Below, piece by piece: positions 5,281 to 6,052 of a DNA stretch of 6,052 nt. Position 1 is the stretch's first letter. Each line of letters starts with the position of its first letter. Origin of the DNA: Ilumatobacteraceae bacterium. Its GTDB lineage: Bacteria > Actinomycetota > Acidimicrobiia > Acidimicrobiales > Ilumatobacteraceae. The DNA is taken from positions 1 to 6,052 of the forward strand of contig JAIOXC010000083.1 of NCBI GenBank assembly GCA_021741795.1, in the 5' to 3' direction. Made by a program: the position numbers and the translations under genes. The notes beneath the pieces were generated by a model that saw only the letters and a program-made list of their open reading frames with translations, ran no database searches and was not told the origin of the DNA.

Positions 5281-6052
5281 ATGCGAATGGGCCCACATCA
5301 CCTCATACCCGGCGATAAGTCGGCGATTGTGGGTACCAAAGTGAGCCGCACATCAATGCGTCGTGTGTTGTTGTTTGCTCGTCCATATTCAAGTTCGATC
5401 ATCGGCTTTTTGCTGTCAATCGTTGTTTCTGCAGTAATCGCGCTCATTCCCCCTTTGTTGTTTCGCACCATTGTCGATACAGCAATTCCTGCCGGCGACA
5501 AACGGCGAATTGTCATTCTGACCATCATTTTGGTGGTCGTAGCGATGGGCGATGCAATTCTGTCAATCGTGCAGCGCTGGTATTCATCACGCATTGGTGA
5601 AGGCCTTATTTACGACTTGCGTGTTGCATTGTTTGACAAGGTTCAGAACATGCCGATTGCTTTTTTTACTCGCACACAAACCGGCCCACTGATCAGTCGA
5701 CTAAACAACGATGTTGTTGGAGCACAAACTGCGGTAACCGGCACTATCGGTAGCGTTGTTTCAAACGTGGTGGTGTTAGTAACAACACTTAGCGCGATGC
5801 TCGCACTCGAATGGCGGCTCACCGTGCTTTCACTTGTAGTGCTGCCCGTGTTCATTATCCCAGCTCGTCGTGTGGGTGTGCGACTGCAAGACATTTCGCG
5901 CGAACAAATGGGACTCAACGCCTCGATGAACACACAGATGACCGAGAGGTTCAATGTTTCTGGAGCAATGCTTGTCAAACTTTTTGGCCGGCACCGTGAA
6001 GAAGTAGATGCCTTTAGTGGCCGTGCATCGCGAGTGCGCGATATTGGCATTA
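5281..6052 (+). CDS. Type I ABC exporter, membrane domain (N-terminal 257 codons, runs off window)
   Basis: Only the transmembrane domain is visible; the nucleotide-binding domain should follow beyond base 6052. Seen: a basic cytoplasmic N-terminus, then TM1 (about 38-60) with RPY just before it, the VDTAIPAGD loop (65-73), TM2 (about 77-97), and the long cytoplasmic extension RWYSSRIGEGLIYDLR (99-114). Next come MPIAFFTRTQTGPLISRLNNDV (124-145), which matches the tG.l.sRl.nDv motif of MsbA/LmrA-type exporters, TM3/TM4 (about 155-195), and a second cytoplasmic segment with FNVSGAMLVKLFGRHREE (224-241). Such proteins dimerise as half-transporters and export lipids, peptides or drugs; the cargo cannot be read from this part. 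Start: ATG at 5281 is the first start after in-frame TAG 5269-5271 and lies six bases after a -10-like box. ATG 5287, GTG 5341 or ATG 5356 are possible alternatives. It is divergent from the lipoprotein hydrolase. A partner half-transporter gene may follow downstream. Confidence 0.88.
   Translation, partial: MRMGPHHLIPGDKSAIVGTKVSRTSMRRVLLFARPYSSSIIGFLLSIVVSAVIALIPPLLFRTIVDTAIPAGDKRRIVILTIILVVVAMGDAILSIVQRWYSSRIGEGLIYDLRVALFDKVQNMPIAFFTRTQTGPLISRLNNDVVGAQTAVTGTIGSVVSNVVVLVTTLSAMLALEWRLTVLSLVVLPVFIIPARRVGVRLQDISREQMGLNASMNTQMTERFNVSGAMLVKLFGRHREEVDAFSGRASRVRDIGI

Noticed and set aside
5643..6050. 135-codon minus-strand open frame within the ABC exporter
   Set aside because: It is antisense to clear exporter membrane-domain sequence; the Thr/Ser/Arg-rich product is typical of a shadow frame.

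Overview
The window reads as a compact stretch of an actinobacterial chromosome of moderate GC content. Five protein-coding genes fill almost all of it and the gaps between them are at most about 75 bases. The actinobacterial assignment is inference. It rests on an ABC-F ATPase that resembles mycobacterial Rv1473 from end to end, a lipoprotein alpha/beta hydrolase of the SlpD/TAP type common in actinobacteria, and start regions that look leaderless (a TAnnnT -10 box six bases before the start codon, no Shine-Dalgarno sequence). The base composition, roughly 45-58 percent GC in hand-counted lines outside the glycosyltransferases, is low for soil actinobacteria. It would fit aquatic lineages such as some Acidimicrobiia, but no finer assignment can be made from the sequence alone.

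Left part (1-1983, minus strand): a two-gene envelope-glycan unit. A polytopic GT-C type glycosyltransferase (466-1983) is transcribed first. A family-2 glycosyltransferase (469 down to the window edge, C-terminus missing) follows and overlaps it by ATGA. The probable division of labour is that the GT2 enzyme loads a sugar onto a polyprenyl phosphate in the cytoplasm and the GT-C enzyme transfers a lipid-linked sugar on the outer face of the membrane. Parts of this block are clearly AT-richer than the rest of the window.

Middle (1984-3673): a 73-base divergent intergenic region, then a plus-strand ABC-F ATPase with two nucleotide-binding domains and no membrane segments, probably a ribosome-acting translation or antibiotic-protection factor. 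Its end converges on the next gene with 12 bases between the stop codons.

Right part (3686-6052): a secreted lipoprotein serine hydrolase/peptidase on the minus strand and, divergent from it across 68 bases, the first 257 codons of a type I ABC exporter (membrane domain only; the ATPase domain lies beyond the window).

I see no RNA gene, mobile element, CRISPR array or phage feature, and no clear novel system. The most informative unexplained signals are in the two short divergent intergenic regions. One is a repeated start-region pattern, TAG-nn-T-GA-nnnn-start, at three genes. The other is a near-palindrome positioned over both expected -35 regions of the hydrolase/exporter pair.
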